Positions 12,537 through 23,856 of a stretch of DNA of 64,000 nt are shown here, piece after piece (position 1 is the stretch's first letter; every line of letters starts with the position of its first letter). The DNA lies in contig NC_092580.1 in the NCBI RefSeq assembly GCF_037975245.1, forward strand, positions 34,815,001-34,879,000, in the 5' to 3' direction. This DNA comes from Apostichopus japonicus. Its lineage: Eukaryota > Echinodermata > Holothuroidea > Aspidochirotida > Stichopodidae. Below the pieces are notes generated by a model. It searched no databases. It saw only the letters and a program-made list of their open reading frames with translations, and was not told where the DNA came from. Both the position numbers and the translations under genes were made by a program.

Positions 12537-12676
12537 TTCACTAAACCTTCTCTGTAGTTTAGCAGGGGGTCTTTGTCTCCTACGCACTGGAGTGTGACCA
12601 TGACTCTCGTCTGAGGCTCCTGATGTATGATCACTTTCGCCATCTGAATTCCGCCATCTATGATCTGTTAATATAT
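12537..12676 (-). CDS. CDK16/17/18: PCTAIRE-type CDK, coding exon 2
   Basis: 140 nt: 2 nt completing a codon, 46 codons, phase 0 end. Acceptor TTTCCTTTAG, donor GTACGT. The encoded segment contains NSDGESDHTSGASDE and KLQRRFSE. This matches the family block with SDGESDQASGTSSDE and the Ser-phosphorylation segment (RRIS-type) before NKRLSLPAD. Relative to human CDK17 the spacer between the N-terminal RRLS block and SDGESD is very short, so one vertebrate exon's worth of sequence is absent or alternatively supplied. The region is acidic and serine-rich followed by a basic stretch (PVRRRQRPPAK), likely unstructured and regulatory. Confidence 0.93.
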
Positions 12677-12762
12677 CTAAAGGAAAAATGAAAAGCACTT
12701 TAAAAACAGGTCTCTAAGTTGCAAAATTCATGCTAAAAATATAACACCTTCTTGATAATTAT

Positions 12763-12905
12763 GGGGGGGGGGGGGGGATGGGTATGTTGTATTGCAGTTG
12801 GGTGGGAAAGGTAGGGGAGGGTATGTTGTATTGTAGTTGGGTGGGAAAGGTAGGGGATGGATATGTTGTATTGCAGTTGCGTGGGAAAGGTAGGGGATGG
12901 GTATG
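12763..12905. repeat. G-run plus three copies of a 43-bp repeat
   Basis: A run of about 15 G, then about three copies of a unit with TATGTTGTATTGCAGTTG and GGGAAAGGTAGGGGA. It lies about 90 bp upstream of the acceptor of coding exon 2, in kinase intron 1. Confidence 0.8.
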
Positions 12906-15900
12906 TGATATTGATTTAGCTTTAAAGATAAAAAACATTCTAGCAGTACTGTACTGTTATGAAGACTTTGTGATAGAGAGAGAATGCCAACAATGGCTTG
13001 AAAGCAAACTCCATCCCTGTCTTCCTAATTTGAACACTAAGAGATTATTTGTACTGTGTACACTGTACTATATGCAACTCTCCCTAATTAGTTAATTTGT
13101 CTGCTTCATACCTTCACCACATCTATTTCTACATTTCACAAGTCATGATACTATCCTCATGAACCAACAAGTGAAATACATTATATTAAAATACATGTTA
13201 TGTTATTATTATTATATATTGCATAGATTGGTCTCTGTGAACAGAGCCAGCTAAGCTAGTTACCAACCTAGCTACAATTTAACATTCTTGGATGGATGGT
13301 TACTCAAGGATCCTCTCAATGGTTGATTTGGCTACTTGGCTTAATACCTACCCAGCTACAATCTAACATTCTTGGATGGTTGGTCACTCCACTATGGATC
13401 CACTTTGTCAGAATTTTATTCATAATTGAACTCACTTATACTAATATTTCTACAAAAAAGTAGCATTTTCAAAACTTAGGAGCAATAAACTTTCATTGCC
13501 TTTGATATCCAATTTGCCCAAGACTGACTGGACTGTGTCTAGAGGGACCTGGTAACCTCATGACCTTCAAAGAAGAAGGCAGTTAATTGCTAAAGTGAAG
13601 AACATTTTTAACTATAGAGAAAATTGATAGGTAAGCCATACATTTTAAATGTCACACAATTGGGAGGCACAGCTTCTCAGTTAGAACATATACCATGATG
13701 ACATTTGCAGACCATCTACTGTGATACAATTAACAGAGAAGAGTTGATGGAATAGCCAATCAACCTAACAGTATCTCCAATTAGGAACAAGATTTTAAGA
13801 TGAGGTCTACAATAAACTAGAAAGGCCCTCCCTAGAAAGGAATATTCTGTGGGAGCTGTGATTTAATAAAATACTTGGGTCAGATCCATGATTCCAAAAG
13901 TGCTCTGATATGCCTCAGTTTGAAATCAACACTATGTATACATTTGGAGACAATGCAATTCTTGATCACAGGACAACTGACTCTATACTGTATGAACAAA
14001 TCAAACAATGCTTCGACTTGTGTGTATGCCAGGTCCTGATTGGCTGCACATATGGAAACATTGTTTCTATTGGTAAACTTACTCTCTACCCAGCAATGAA
14101 AACTTCCTTGAAACAGACTATCAAAAAGAAGCTGAAGGCTAACTTTTCACATTCTCCAAGAAACAAACAAAACTGGTATGAAATCAATCAAATCATTGTT
14201 TCAACATTCCTATACTTTCTAATACAGATCTGCAAATTTGCATAAATGCCCCAGTTTCTTTCACTTGCTTTAACAGACCCTAAATCTTGAAGCCTCTGTT
14301 TGTAGATTAATGAGGCTGAGCCAATCAGTTGTCTACACCAGAGCTTTAAACTGCCGCTCTCGAAGTAAACATCTTCCCCAAAGCGCTGCATTTTCTGTAC
14401 ACATTTTATGCCCCAATAATTTAGCAAATGAAGCAATTTTTGTTGGGATACATGTGTTTGCAATGCTGCAATAATTCTCTCTTGAAATCTCAAAACCCAA
14501 TCTCTTGTCACGGGAGGAGAAGTTCCACCTGTCTTTGACAGGAAACTAAGTAAACAGGATGGATATAAAACTGATAATTGAACGATGGTGCGTGTCACAA
14601 ACTTATATGGGAAATAAATACACTATCAACTATAAAGCACTACTGCAAGTAGCTGAAGGCTAACAGAGGAAATGTACTGTACTGAAGTAGAATTAAGCAC
14701 ACTAATCACCTTGGCTGTATAAGACAATAATCTAATAATGCCTGACCACACTTATCATCACTTTAACAGCACAACACTGTCCTTCCATACAGGTTGACAA
14801 GGAAGCCTAACTACTGTCCTCAGTAGTTACTATACATGTGATTGCAAAATGGCAAATAAGCCTGAAATGTGTACTTCATTATATCACACCTGTTCTAAAA
14901 GGAGTAAATTACTAACCTAAGGATTGCAAGTCAAAAACTACGAATATGAAGTAACATTCAAGTAAGCTTTAGCGAATGTTATGTTCGTTAGCAGGTGAAC
15001 AATAAAAACATGTGGGGAGCTTTAAACCCATATTGAGGGAGGTCTGGTGTATGATATAATCATGAAGTTTGACAGGTGCACAGTTGGTGTATTGTTTGAA
15101 AGCAACAATAGGCATACAGTAGGCTTTAGACATAAACAATTACAAAAGCTCAAGTCTTTTGGCAAGCCAAGATAGCAAAGGGAAGTGCAATCAGGGTTCC
15201 TACTGTATGCAGCACGCACTATCTTTCAAAGCTCTTTCATGGTTAACCTGTTAGACCCATTAATCACAGAATGTGGAACTCTCATTGAATAAGAAGTGTT
15301 GTCAATGACTGATAACTACAAACATAAAATATACATTAGATATATTTCAAATAAATGGTTGATATTTTGTGCTTTCATAAAATCTACATGTGTGCGAACT
15401 AATTTGGGATGAAGAAATAAGTTAAGCAGGAATGACCCGCAATAAAATGTTTCTGCAGTATTATGCAGGAATCATACAATCGCGTGCCCTAATGAGAACA
15501 ATGCTATCCACCCTGCATTATTACAGCTCAGTTGGTGGTATAATGTATACTACCCAACCTATATTATTACGTACAGTACTTAGTATCCCACTCTATATTA
15601 TTACATCATAGCTTGTCTTATACTGTAACATACTACCCGCCTTCAGGCCAACCAGTGTTGAACTGACAGTTCAGTGTTCTCCGTGCTGCTTTGGTTAGCT
15701 GGGATTTTCTTTCCAACAATGAGGAAACAGTTTCCTTGACAAACTTGAGATGGGCCCAAAGGTATTTAACCTGTTGCTACAGAGTGAGATTGCATTTCTC
15801 CTTGTTCATGACCCACTAGGGGTGACTCTGAAGACCTACCATAGGGGATGTATTCAACATGGCATCTTGGCAGGATTCCAAGGATTAACCAGTTGTCTAC

Positions 15901-16355
15901 TGTAGGTAGATGAAGAAGGGAAACCCTGTAGTGCAGCTCCCTCACCACTACACCAGTGTCCCGGGTGAATACCCTTGGCAAGCTGTAAAGGGCCTTGAAC
16001 TAATACTCTTCCCCTCGTAGTTTAATTCAAGAACCTGTTCATGAGTCGGATTGGTAGGTATGTACCCTTCAGATCCACTGTTAATGCTCATGTGGCCTTT
16101 TGGGGGCATTTACATGTTAATGGAGTTGAAAGTGTTTGGTCTCACAAAATTTTTGTTCCTATTTTTCACGTTGAGGATTGGTCTCCAAATCTTGTCCTAT
16201 CTGGGTGTGAGCAAGAATGACAATGGGCAGAGAGGTCCATCTTCTCCCATCAATCTCACTACCCAGCCATTGTTTTCTATTTCTATTTCCAGAGCAATGC
16301 ATTTGTTCTTGGGTGCTGAAGTAGATTCCCTCACCCCTCTGAGGTCTTGTGGTAA
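12906..16355. other. kinase intron 1, left and middle part
   Basis: Contains a two-copy repeat at about 13255-13390 (CTACAATYTAACATTCTTGG) and a long minus-strand ORF at 14188-14598 that matches nothing I know. At about 15520-15650 there are degenerate 57-75 bp repeats with ATTATTACAGC and AGTATACTACCC-like motifs, which resume at 17640-17936. An octamer ATGCAAAT is present near 14235 on the minus strand. No supported exon. Confidence 0.45.
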
Positions 16356-17580
16356 ACTATACCTGCAGTACATCCAGTACCCCAGGGAGACAACATCCAG
16401 TACCCCAGGGAGACAACATCCAGTACCCCAGGGAGACAACATCCAGTACCCCAGGGAAACAACATCCAGTACCCCAGGGAAACAACATCGAACCTGCAGT
16501 ACCCCAGGGAGACAACATCCAGTACCCCAGGATGACAACATCCAGTACCCCAGGGAGACAACCTCCAGTACCCCAGGGAGACAACATCCAGTACCCCAGG
16601 GAAACAACATCGAGTACCTGCAGTACCCCAGGGAGACAACATCCAGTACCCCAGGGAGACAACATCCAGTACCCCAGGGAGACAACATCCAGTATCCCAG
16701 GGAGACAACATCCAGTACCCCATGGAGACAACATCCAGTACCCCAGGGAGACAACATCCAGTACCCCAGGGAGACAACATCCAGTACCCCAGGGAAACAA
16801 CATCGAGTACCCCAGGGAAACAACATCGAGTACCTGCAGTACCCCAGGGAGACAACATCCAGTACCCCAGGGAAACAACATCGAGTACCTGCAGTACCCC
16901 AGGGAGACAACATCCAGTACCCCAGGGAGACAACCTCCAGTACCCCAGGGAGACAACCTCCAGTACCCCAGGGAGACAACATCCAGTACCCCAGGGAAAC
17001 AACATCGAGTACCTGCAGTACCCCAGGGAGACAACATCCAGTACCCCAGGGAGACAACCTCCAGTACCCCAGGGAGACAACATCCAGTACCCCAGGGAAA
17101 CAACATCGAGTACCCCAGGGAGACAACATCCAGTACCCCAGGGAGACAACCTCCAGTACCCCAGGGAGACAACATCCAGTACCCCAGGGAAACAACATCG
17201 AGTACCTGCAGTACCCCAGGGAGACAACATCCAGTACCCCAGGGAAACAACATCAAGTACCTGCAGTACCCCAGGGAGACAACATCCAGTATCCCAGGGA
17301 GACAACCACCAGTACCCCAGGGAGACAACATCCAATACCCCAGGGAAACAACATCGAGTACCTGCAGTACCCCAGGGAGACAACATCCAGTACCCCAGGG
17401 AGACAACCTCCAGTACCCCAGGGAGACAACATCCACTACCCCAGGGAGACAACATCCAGTACCCCAGGGAGACAACATCTAGTTCCTGCAGTATCCCAGG
17501 GAGACAACATCCAGTACCCCAGGGAGACAATATCCAGTACCTGCAGTATCCCACTGAGACAACATCCAGTACCCACAAAC
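16356..17580. repeat. minisatellite, 23-bp unit, about 53 copies
   Basis: Unit CCAGTACCCCAGGGAGACAACAT-type with variants (GGGAAACAACATCGAG, ACCTGCAGTACC). Because 23 is not a multiple of three and the unit lacks stops, several frames on both strands stay open, giving a 521-codon plus-strand ORF and four other long ORFs. These are artefacts, not genes. It lies in kinase intron 1. Confidence 0.93.
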
Positions 17581-17639
17581 TCAGGACCATGTCCTTCCAT
17601 TGCTTGGCATATGTAGAGCTGGTAGGAACAAAGTCCATT

Positions 17640-17936
17640 ACATTCTTAACCCATTATTACATTATTACAGCACAAAAGGACTTAGTTAAAATAATATATA
17701 AAATTCTAACCACCCTACATTATTACAATATGCACAATTGGTGTTAATACTGTAACACACTGCTTACCTTCACCATTACAGCTATTGACCAGAGTAATAC
17801 ACATAACATGTACTATCCAATGATCTACACTATTACAGAACTGTATCAATTAGTGTTGTACTGTTAACATACTACCCAACCTACATTATCACAGCATAGC
17901 TGGTGTAGGCTACACAATGAAGCACACTACACTCAC
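17640..17936 (-). repeat. degenerate tandem repeat running into the exon-1 splice donor
   Basis: Diverged units with ACCYTACATTATTACAGC and TAACACACTGCTTACCTTCAC. On the minus strand the motif GAAG-GTAAGC about 170 bp inside the intron resembles the true junction GAAG-GTGAGT. Both are followed some 50-60 bp later by AATAATGTAGGGTGG or TGATAATGTAGGTTGG. Similar decayed copies lie at 15520-15650. Suggested to be an old junction-derived repeat. Confidence 0.4.
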
Positions 17937-18051
17937 CTTCTTTGGTCTCATTTCCTTCAATGTTCATATTCTCTGTCAACTCTGAGAGTGAGTCCTCGAT
18001 GACTGAGTTACTCCTGAACGACTGAGATAGCCTTCTCTTTAGTCTCTTCAT
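17937..18051 (-). CDS. CDK16/17/18: PCTAIRE-type CDK, first coding exon
   Basis: Start codon at 18049-18051, 38 codons plus 1 nt, donor GTGAGT at 17931-17936. It begins MKRLKRRLSQSFRSNSVIED and continues SLSELTENMNIEG. Human CDK17 begins with a closely similar basic RRLS segment followed by an I-(D/E)-(D/E)-SLSEL motif, so start and frame are well supported. There is an A at -3. A tiny upstream ORF (ATG ATA GAA AGA TGA) has its stop overlapping the main ATG, and could dampen initiation. The first splice completes an Asp codon with exon 2. The 5' UTR and promoter are not certain; see the candidate near 39.4 kb. Confidence 0.92.
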
Positions 18052-18859
18052 CTTTCTATCATAAGAGTCTCTTTCTCTACTCGTGGTTTAAAAAGGTTTG
18101 TTTTGTTCAAAATCAATATTGGAACACAGGCTGCTGGTTGTCACTTCAGGAATAGAGAACAGCTACAGACATGCCCCCCATATAAACATAATCCTTAGGG
18201 ATGGCACACAGCTAGGATGTACAAACAGTCACCAACATGTCATGTTGAACATCATGATCACTGGCAATAGATACAGTCAAAACCTGCAAAGAAGAAAATC
18301 ATAATACTGTAATACTGCAGCACTGATACCTTTACCATTGAACTCACTTTAACTGTGAGTATTCATACCTGATGACATTAGTTCATGTTGATAGCACTTA
18401 AGGATTACAACACTTCATTTATTGTTATCAGTGACAAAACGGGAAATATCATAGACTATAAAACAGAAGTCTGTTACAGTATGAATGAAACCAGAACTCA
18501 ATTACTGTATCTGACTATCAAGTCAGACAGATTTGCATCTGAATGGGGACTTTAACCAGAGGGAAATCCCCACCCACCCCTCTCCCCCAGCACATACTTG
18601 CCTTTAAATACATTACATATGCAGCACAAGAGTACTTTGCAAGCTCTTAACCCTGGCTGAAGTTAATACTGTGGATGTAGAGCAGTATCAATCCAAACAG
18701 AGTCAGTGCATGGTTTGATGACTGGGAATCATCTAACATAATACCACATAATAATACCACGAAAGAAAGACAGAGGGACATTGTTTGTTGTTGGTAATTT
18801 ATTTTACATGCTCACTCTACCAACAAAGAGCTGAATTTGCATTTGTAATAGTTAACCCG
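18052..18859. other. upstream of kinase start codon; no exon resolved
   Basis: No convincing acceptor with a pyrimidine tract lies directly upstream of the ATG, so this is either 5' UTR or the end of a 5' UTR intron. No repeats of note. Confidence 0.4.
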
Positions 18860-19480
18860 ATGAGATCCATTGATATTTTGACATTTGAACCTCTGCTGTC
18901 CCCCAAATTACCTTTGACGCCCACCCAAAATAATAGGGTTGTTGTACTCACTACATGAAACATTCCAAATACGAGCTATGTGAAGTAACTTATCTTGTGA
19001 CATCCTGTTTACAAGGTTTGTGTACATAAAAGGTTTTATGGAGTGTGACCTTTGATGACACCAAATGACCTTTGACTTACAGTACACCAAAAACAATAAG
19101 GTTCTTGAGATTTTCACATTTGCCCACTGCTGACTCTACCTAAAACAATAGGGTTCTTGTACTCATTAAAGGGAAGCCACATGCAAAATAAAAGAGCCAA
19201 TACAGTTTCCTTTCTAGAGATACCATATTTACAAGGATTTCAAGTTTTGACCCTTGGAGACTTAAAGGAACTCTGACCTAGATACTACATTGTGTAAACA
19301 CTTTACATACTACATAAGGCTATTTTACTATGCATATATGAGCTCCTTTGATGTTCAGGTTCTGGAGATAAAGCGTTTTTAAGATTTTCATATTTTCTCC
19401 TCTGCTGACCCCAAATGACTTTTGACCTCCACCAAAACAACTGGGTTTTTGTACTTATTATGGGGAAGCCCGAACAAATT
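18860..19480. repeat. diverged dispersed repeat with TGACCTTTGACC motifs
   Basis: Imperfect copies of a unit of about 200 bp carrying ACCTTTGACnYCCACC, AACAATAGGGTTCTTGTACTCA and GACATCCTGTTTACAAG. A related copy is at 60100-60320. Probably remnants of an old interspersed element. The direct-repeat motif matches the DR1 nuclear-receptor site on the opposite strand. Confidence 0.55.
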
Positions 19481-20925
19481 ACGTAGAAATTAATCCAGAC
19501 AAATATTGTACGATGCTGTCACTTTGAATGGTAGGATGAGAAGGGAGGGCATTGACCAAGGTCATAGGACATATAGGGTGCACAGTGTTAAAGGTTACTA
19601 GTTCATTCTAGGCATGGTAGAACGAGAGTTCTTAGGTTGTGGGGAGATAGGTTAGTGAGGAGCGAAGTCAATTATGAGAACTGCAGATGTGACTTATCTT
19701 GAGATATTGTGTTTACAAGCTAGGGTATCACACCCACACACGCACAAACACACACTCGCCAACTTGACTGCACAGGCTACTTGCCTGCCTACGGCAAGTA
19801 ACCAAAAAGATCCCAGTAATAAATACCATTTACTTATCAACATTAAAGCCTCAAAAAGTGACCAAAATATTTCAAATGACTTTTTGTTTGTTTGGCAGGA
19901 GTCTACTGTACATCGAGGAAGGTCTTTGAATCTCTTGGAAACTTTAAGTTTGTACAGTGATTATCCATAACAGTTTGCAAGAAGATTAGTATAAGATATA
20001 ACATTTGCCACATTCTGTTGTCATTGTTAAAGTTGTAACTTAGGTTGGCCAGCTGGCTATAACCAACAATAGGAATACTTCCAACTATATGTAAGGGAAG
20101 AGGGAGAAGAAGAGGGTGAGGGGAGGGAGAGGGGAAGGAGAGGGGAAGGAGAGGGTGAAGGGAGGGGGTGGGAGAGTGTGTGGGAGTGGGGAGAATTATT
20201 TACCACTTTCAAGTGATGATGGGTAGGAAGTTCATACTACCAAACAATCAAATCCTATATTTTAAGACAACCTAGGTGACTTAGAAAACAACAATTTGAC
20301 AGCTGTGATGTAATTCAGTACTGCAAGAGCAGTAACTTTATCAATCTGAAGATTCTGACAAAACTAATGTGTCATTCTATAGACACTGCCTTAACGAGAG
20401 CTCAGACACATGGCATGTCTGCCCAGATCAAGTAATGTTTTATGCTGGCCTTTGAACTGTTAATGTTGCTCATAGGTCAAAGGTCTTCTGCTGTAGGTGT
20501 TTGTGATCAGAAACCATTGGCAGACTGTGCACAGTAGAAGACAATTGTTTGTTTTCGTTGTTTCTGATCCAGAGAAGCAACAAACAGACTGTTTTGTGAC
20601 TCATCCACTTCCTGCAGTCACCTTATCTCAGCAGTGATATTATTAGTTTAATTGTCAGATTTCCTGAAGATGCACAACATGTAAAATCCAGGTAGGAAGC
20701 CAAGCTTGGAAAAGCTAGACAGAATTTACTGGAACAAGACATTGGAATACATGGGCATTAACTTGTTCTGTTGACCACTCCACAATGATTAAAACGACTA
20801 TGTCAGGTGTTACTGACTACACTATAAGAATGTTCAACATTGATGGCTTCTAGCAGCCAACCATATGCATAAGTATGCAGAACCATGAAAAATAATATAG
20901 TCCAATTAAGTTAATAGCCATATTG
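19481..20925. other. no gene seen; purine-rich tract
   Basis: Contains a purine-rich GGGAAGGAGAGG-type simple sequence at 20095-20190. ORFs are short and without recognisable motifs. Confidence 0.5.
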
Positions 20926-21195
20926 CAGACCAACCATAGTATTCACATATTGCAAGCCAACCAAAGTGTTCACATATTGCAGATCAACCATAGTATTCAG
21001 TGTTCATATATTGGAGATCGACCAAAGTGTTCACATATTACAGATCAACCATAGTATTCAGTTTTCACATATTGGAGATCAACCAAAGTTTTCACATATT
21101 GCAGATCAACCATAGTGTTCACATATTGCAAGTCAACCAGTGTTCCATTCAAAGTGTTCAGTATTCACATATTGCATACCAACCAAAGTATCCTT
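20926..21195. repeat. imperfect tandem repeat, about 28-40 bp unit
   Basis: Repeats of TTCACATATTGCAGATCAACC with variants (AAGCCAACCAAAGTG, GGAGATCAACC). About eight copies. Confidence 0.8.
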
Positions 21196-21695
21196 AATGA
21201 AGGCCAAGTTAATGACAATTTCCATAGACATGCTGTACCAGTGCTGTCTATATTGCCTTCACTACAGTGTCCAATTGATGCAAACCATTTGAAATTAATA
21301 ACATGTGTCCTAAATGCAAGCCAAAACACCACTAGTACCATTCCATGTATTACCAAGGTAAACACACTGTCCATCTTTCTTCATGATGGAATCACAGTGT
21401 CCAACACAGGCCAAGCTAAAGCTAGTGTCCACGTTACAAATTTCAGAACAGTATGTGTCTAATTAACAGCTTCCCTTGATCTGTTTTGAGTTTAGACACT
21501 CAATTTATACTAAAAATACATCCTGAGAGGCTACTACTTTATACACAACTTAAGCATTCTCAGGTCTACTAGGTCAACTTCAGTTTAAAACAGAAATATC
21601 CAACAACTACTACTACTGTATAAATTTGATGATGGTAATACCATGGTACAGATTCACATGAACTTATTCTTTAACTTTGATGATGGTAATAGTCC
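21196..21695. other. no gene seen; host sequence before a nested transposon
   Basis: Unremarkable sequence. At 21627-21693 TTTGATGATGGTAATA occurs twice; the second copy is where the older hAT-like element is inserted, and GGTAATACCATGGTACAGATTC resumes after it at 23857. Confidence 0.5.
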
Positions 21696-23856
21696 AGTGT
21701 TTGCATGGGCGGCGATCATGGGGGGGGACGGGGGAGACATGTCCCCCCCAATATTTTAGGTGGGGGGATATAGTATCTAATATCCCCCCGAATATTTGGT
21801 GGCATAAATTTTTTTAAGCATATGTTTTGTATGTTTCTATGATATCGCTAGTAATTTCAAAATAGATAATGCTTAGATGCAACTTACAAGGCCTGGGAAG
21901 TGCGATTTCCAGCGATCTGGGAGGCATTTTCGGCCAAAATTTTCTTTTGCGCCTCGCGCCAACTTATGGTGGCGCTACGCTTAGAAAGTCTGTGTACAAG
22001 CTTTGCCCCTCCCTTGGCAAATTCCTTGCAAGGCCCCTATCTAAAGGTGTCACAATTTGTTACTATATATGACCGAAAGTACCATAGTTTTTACTTTTGT
22101 TCTCGAAATAAATAGCTAGACGGTACGCATCCGTAATGAAATTTGGTTTGCATCTTGTGTATGAGTGTAAGTACGTACAATCATATATGATCCACATCGA
22201 TATGGGTGCACTGGGTTTCCATTTGGCCTGTTTCCTACAATATTTCTAACCGCAGGTGCGTAGCCAAGGGAGGGTGAAGGGTGGAGACCGCCCTCCCCCT
22301 CGAGCATATTTTTTTGGGTATTTTCTATGATATCGAAGTTTCATAGTAGCCGTTATAAGAGGTTTGAATATTTGTACACCAATAATTTAACTGTGTCTGA
22401 ATTTTCAAAAATTCCTTGACCAACATTTTTCATCATACTTCCCTCTACTCGTGCAATTTTGACCGGTCTGTTAGGGGTTGAGGGGGGGGGTTCTATATTG
22501 GTTGTCCATAGATGAAATTTTGTGCAACATTATGGGTATGTTTTGAAGTGAATTTATTATTCAAATTCTGAACAAATAATGGGCTTAAAACCTTGAAAAG
22601 TGGGGCTGACGGGTATTGTGGGGCGTTACGTAGAATTACCTACAAAAGCATTGATCCACAGGAGATGCAATGAGGTCGAACATGATGTGTAACTGGTGAC
22701 AATCTTGAAAAAAGGTTATGAATGAAAAAAAAAATTGGGGGGAAAAACTTGGTTCTCAGGCAAAAGTGTACATCTGGTTGGTCATTTTCAAGCCCGAGAA
22801 GTGCAATTTCCGGTGATCTGGGGGGCTATCAAAACCAGAAATTTTCTTGTACGCTGCGCGCCAACCAATGGTGGCGCTCCGCTTTGATAGTGATTCGCCA
22901 GCATCCAAGCAAATGTCCCCCCCCAATATTTGAAACAGATCGCCGCCCCTGAGTGTTTGCATGGGGTATCCGGGGACCCTGGTACCCGCCTGACGCGATA
23001 CTACCCGATTCCTAATTTATTACCAGAATCCTACGCAAAGTATGATTTTTTTTTTTGCAAACCGATGGTTAGGCAAGATTTTCCCATTGACTTAGTGTGG
23101 TGTTAGGCTACCATGTGGTCGAAGATAAAAGCAACAATGAAAGTATTCCATGGATATCTTATAACTGCATCACAATTTCAGTGAATACACAGATGGTTAG
23201 GTTAGATTTCCCCATTAACTTAGTGTGGTGTTAGGCTACCATGTGGAAGAAATTAAAAGAATTCTCACAATTATTATTTTTACATTCGTTTATTTCATAG
23301 AAGGAAAGACTGACAAGGAAATTTCTGAATGTTACTAATGGATTATAGTCGGGATAACTTAAAAATAATAATTGCAAGTGGCTCTTACTAAACGTTTATT
23401 CCAAATGCGATCAAATTGCGGGAATCGCGCAATCCCGCGGCTAATGCAAACCCTGGGCTTGCATAATAGATAGTAGTAGTAAAAACTGTTTCAGAGCTAA
23501 CTTATATTAATTTTAATCCATGGTCTAATTCCATAGACGTGGAGAGCAAACATAAGCAGCGGCGGCAGTGCGATGTTAGTGGTGATGTTAATTATATGAA
23601 GTTATTAACAAGTTAATGAAAGAAACAAAGCAAGTAGATATTATTGTGGAAGGTTTTATACCTTATCTAACACCTTTTTGAACATGAAAACATTGTTTGT
23701 GGTGAATATAATTCATTTGTTATAGCATCCAATATGTACTTTCTTGAAAATCGCGATACACGAGGGTAAACAATTTTTGCGGGTAACCGGACACCCGGCG
23801 ACGGGTAACGGCTCCCCGGTACCCTGTTCCCGATTTTTGGACCAGGGTAAACACTA
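21696..23856. mobile_element. hAT-like element (TAGTGTTTGCACGGG ends), interrupted
   Basis: Outer element whose left end AGTGTTTG is at 21696-21703. It continues at 22960 (CATGGGGTATCCGGGG) and ends GGGTAAACACTA at 23856, about 905 bp without the insertion. It is an inverted relative of 31835-32870: both carry ACGCGATACTACCCG, TTCCTAATTTATTAC and the CCATTGACTTAGTGTGG module. The flanks GGTAATAG (left, with extra bases) and GGTAATAC (right) suggest a degraded 8-bp duplication. No transposase. Confidence 0.65.
21704..22951. mobile_element. hAT-like element inserted into another element's terminal repeat
   Basis: Ends CATGGGCGGCGATC and GATCGCCGCCCCTG (14-bp inverted repeat, one mismatch). The perfect 8-bp duplication AGTGTTTG (21696-21703 and 22952-22959) is itself part of the terminal repeat of the outer element. 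Inside are G-runs, two copies of the GGTGGCGCTACGC module, and a CGTAGCCAAGGG segment near 22258 resembling the left end of 39598-39912. It looks like a composite of related non-autonomous elements. No transposase. Confidence 0.7.

Noticed and set aside
16051-17747. Five overlapping long ORFs on both strands resembling repetitive proteins
   Set aside because: They are produced by a 23-bp tandem repeat without stop codons in several frames. Simultaneous openness of several frames on both strands argues against coding.
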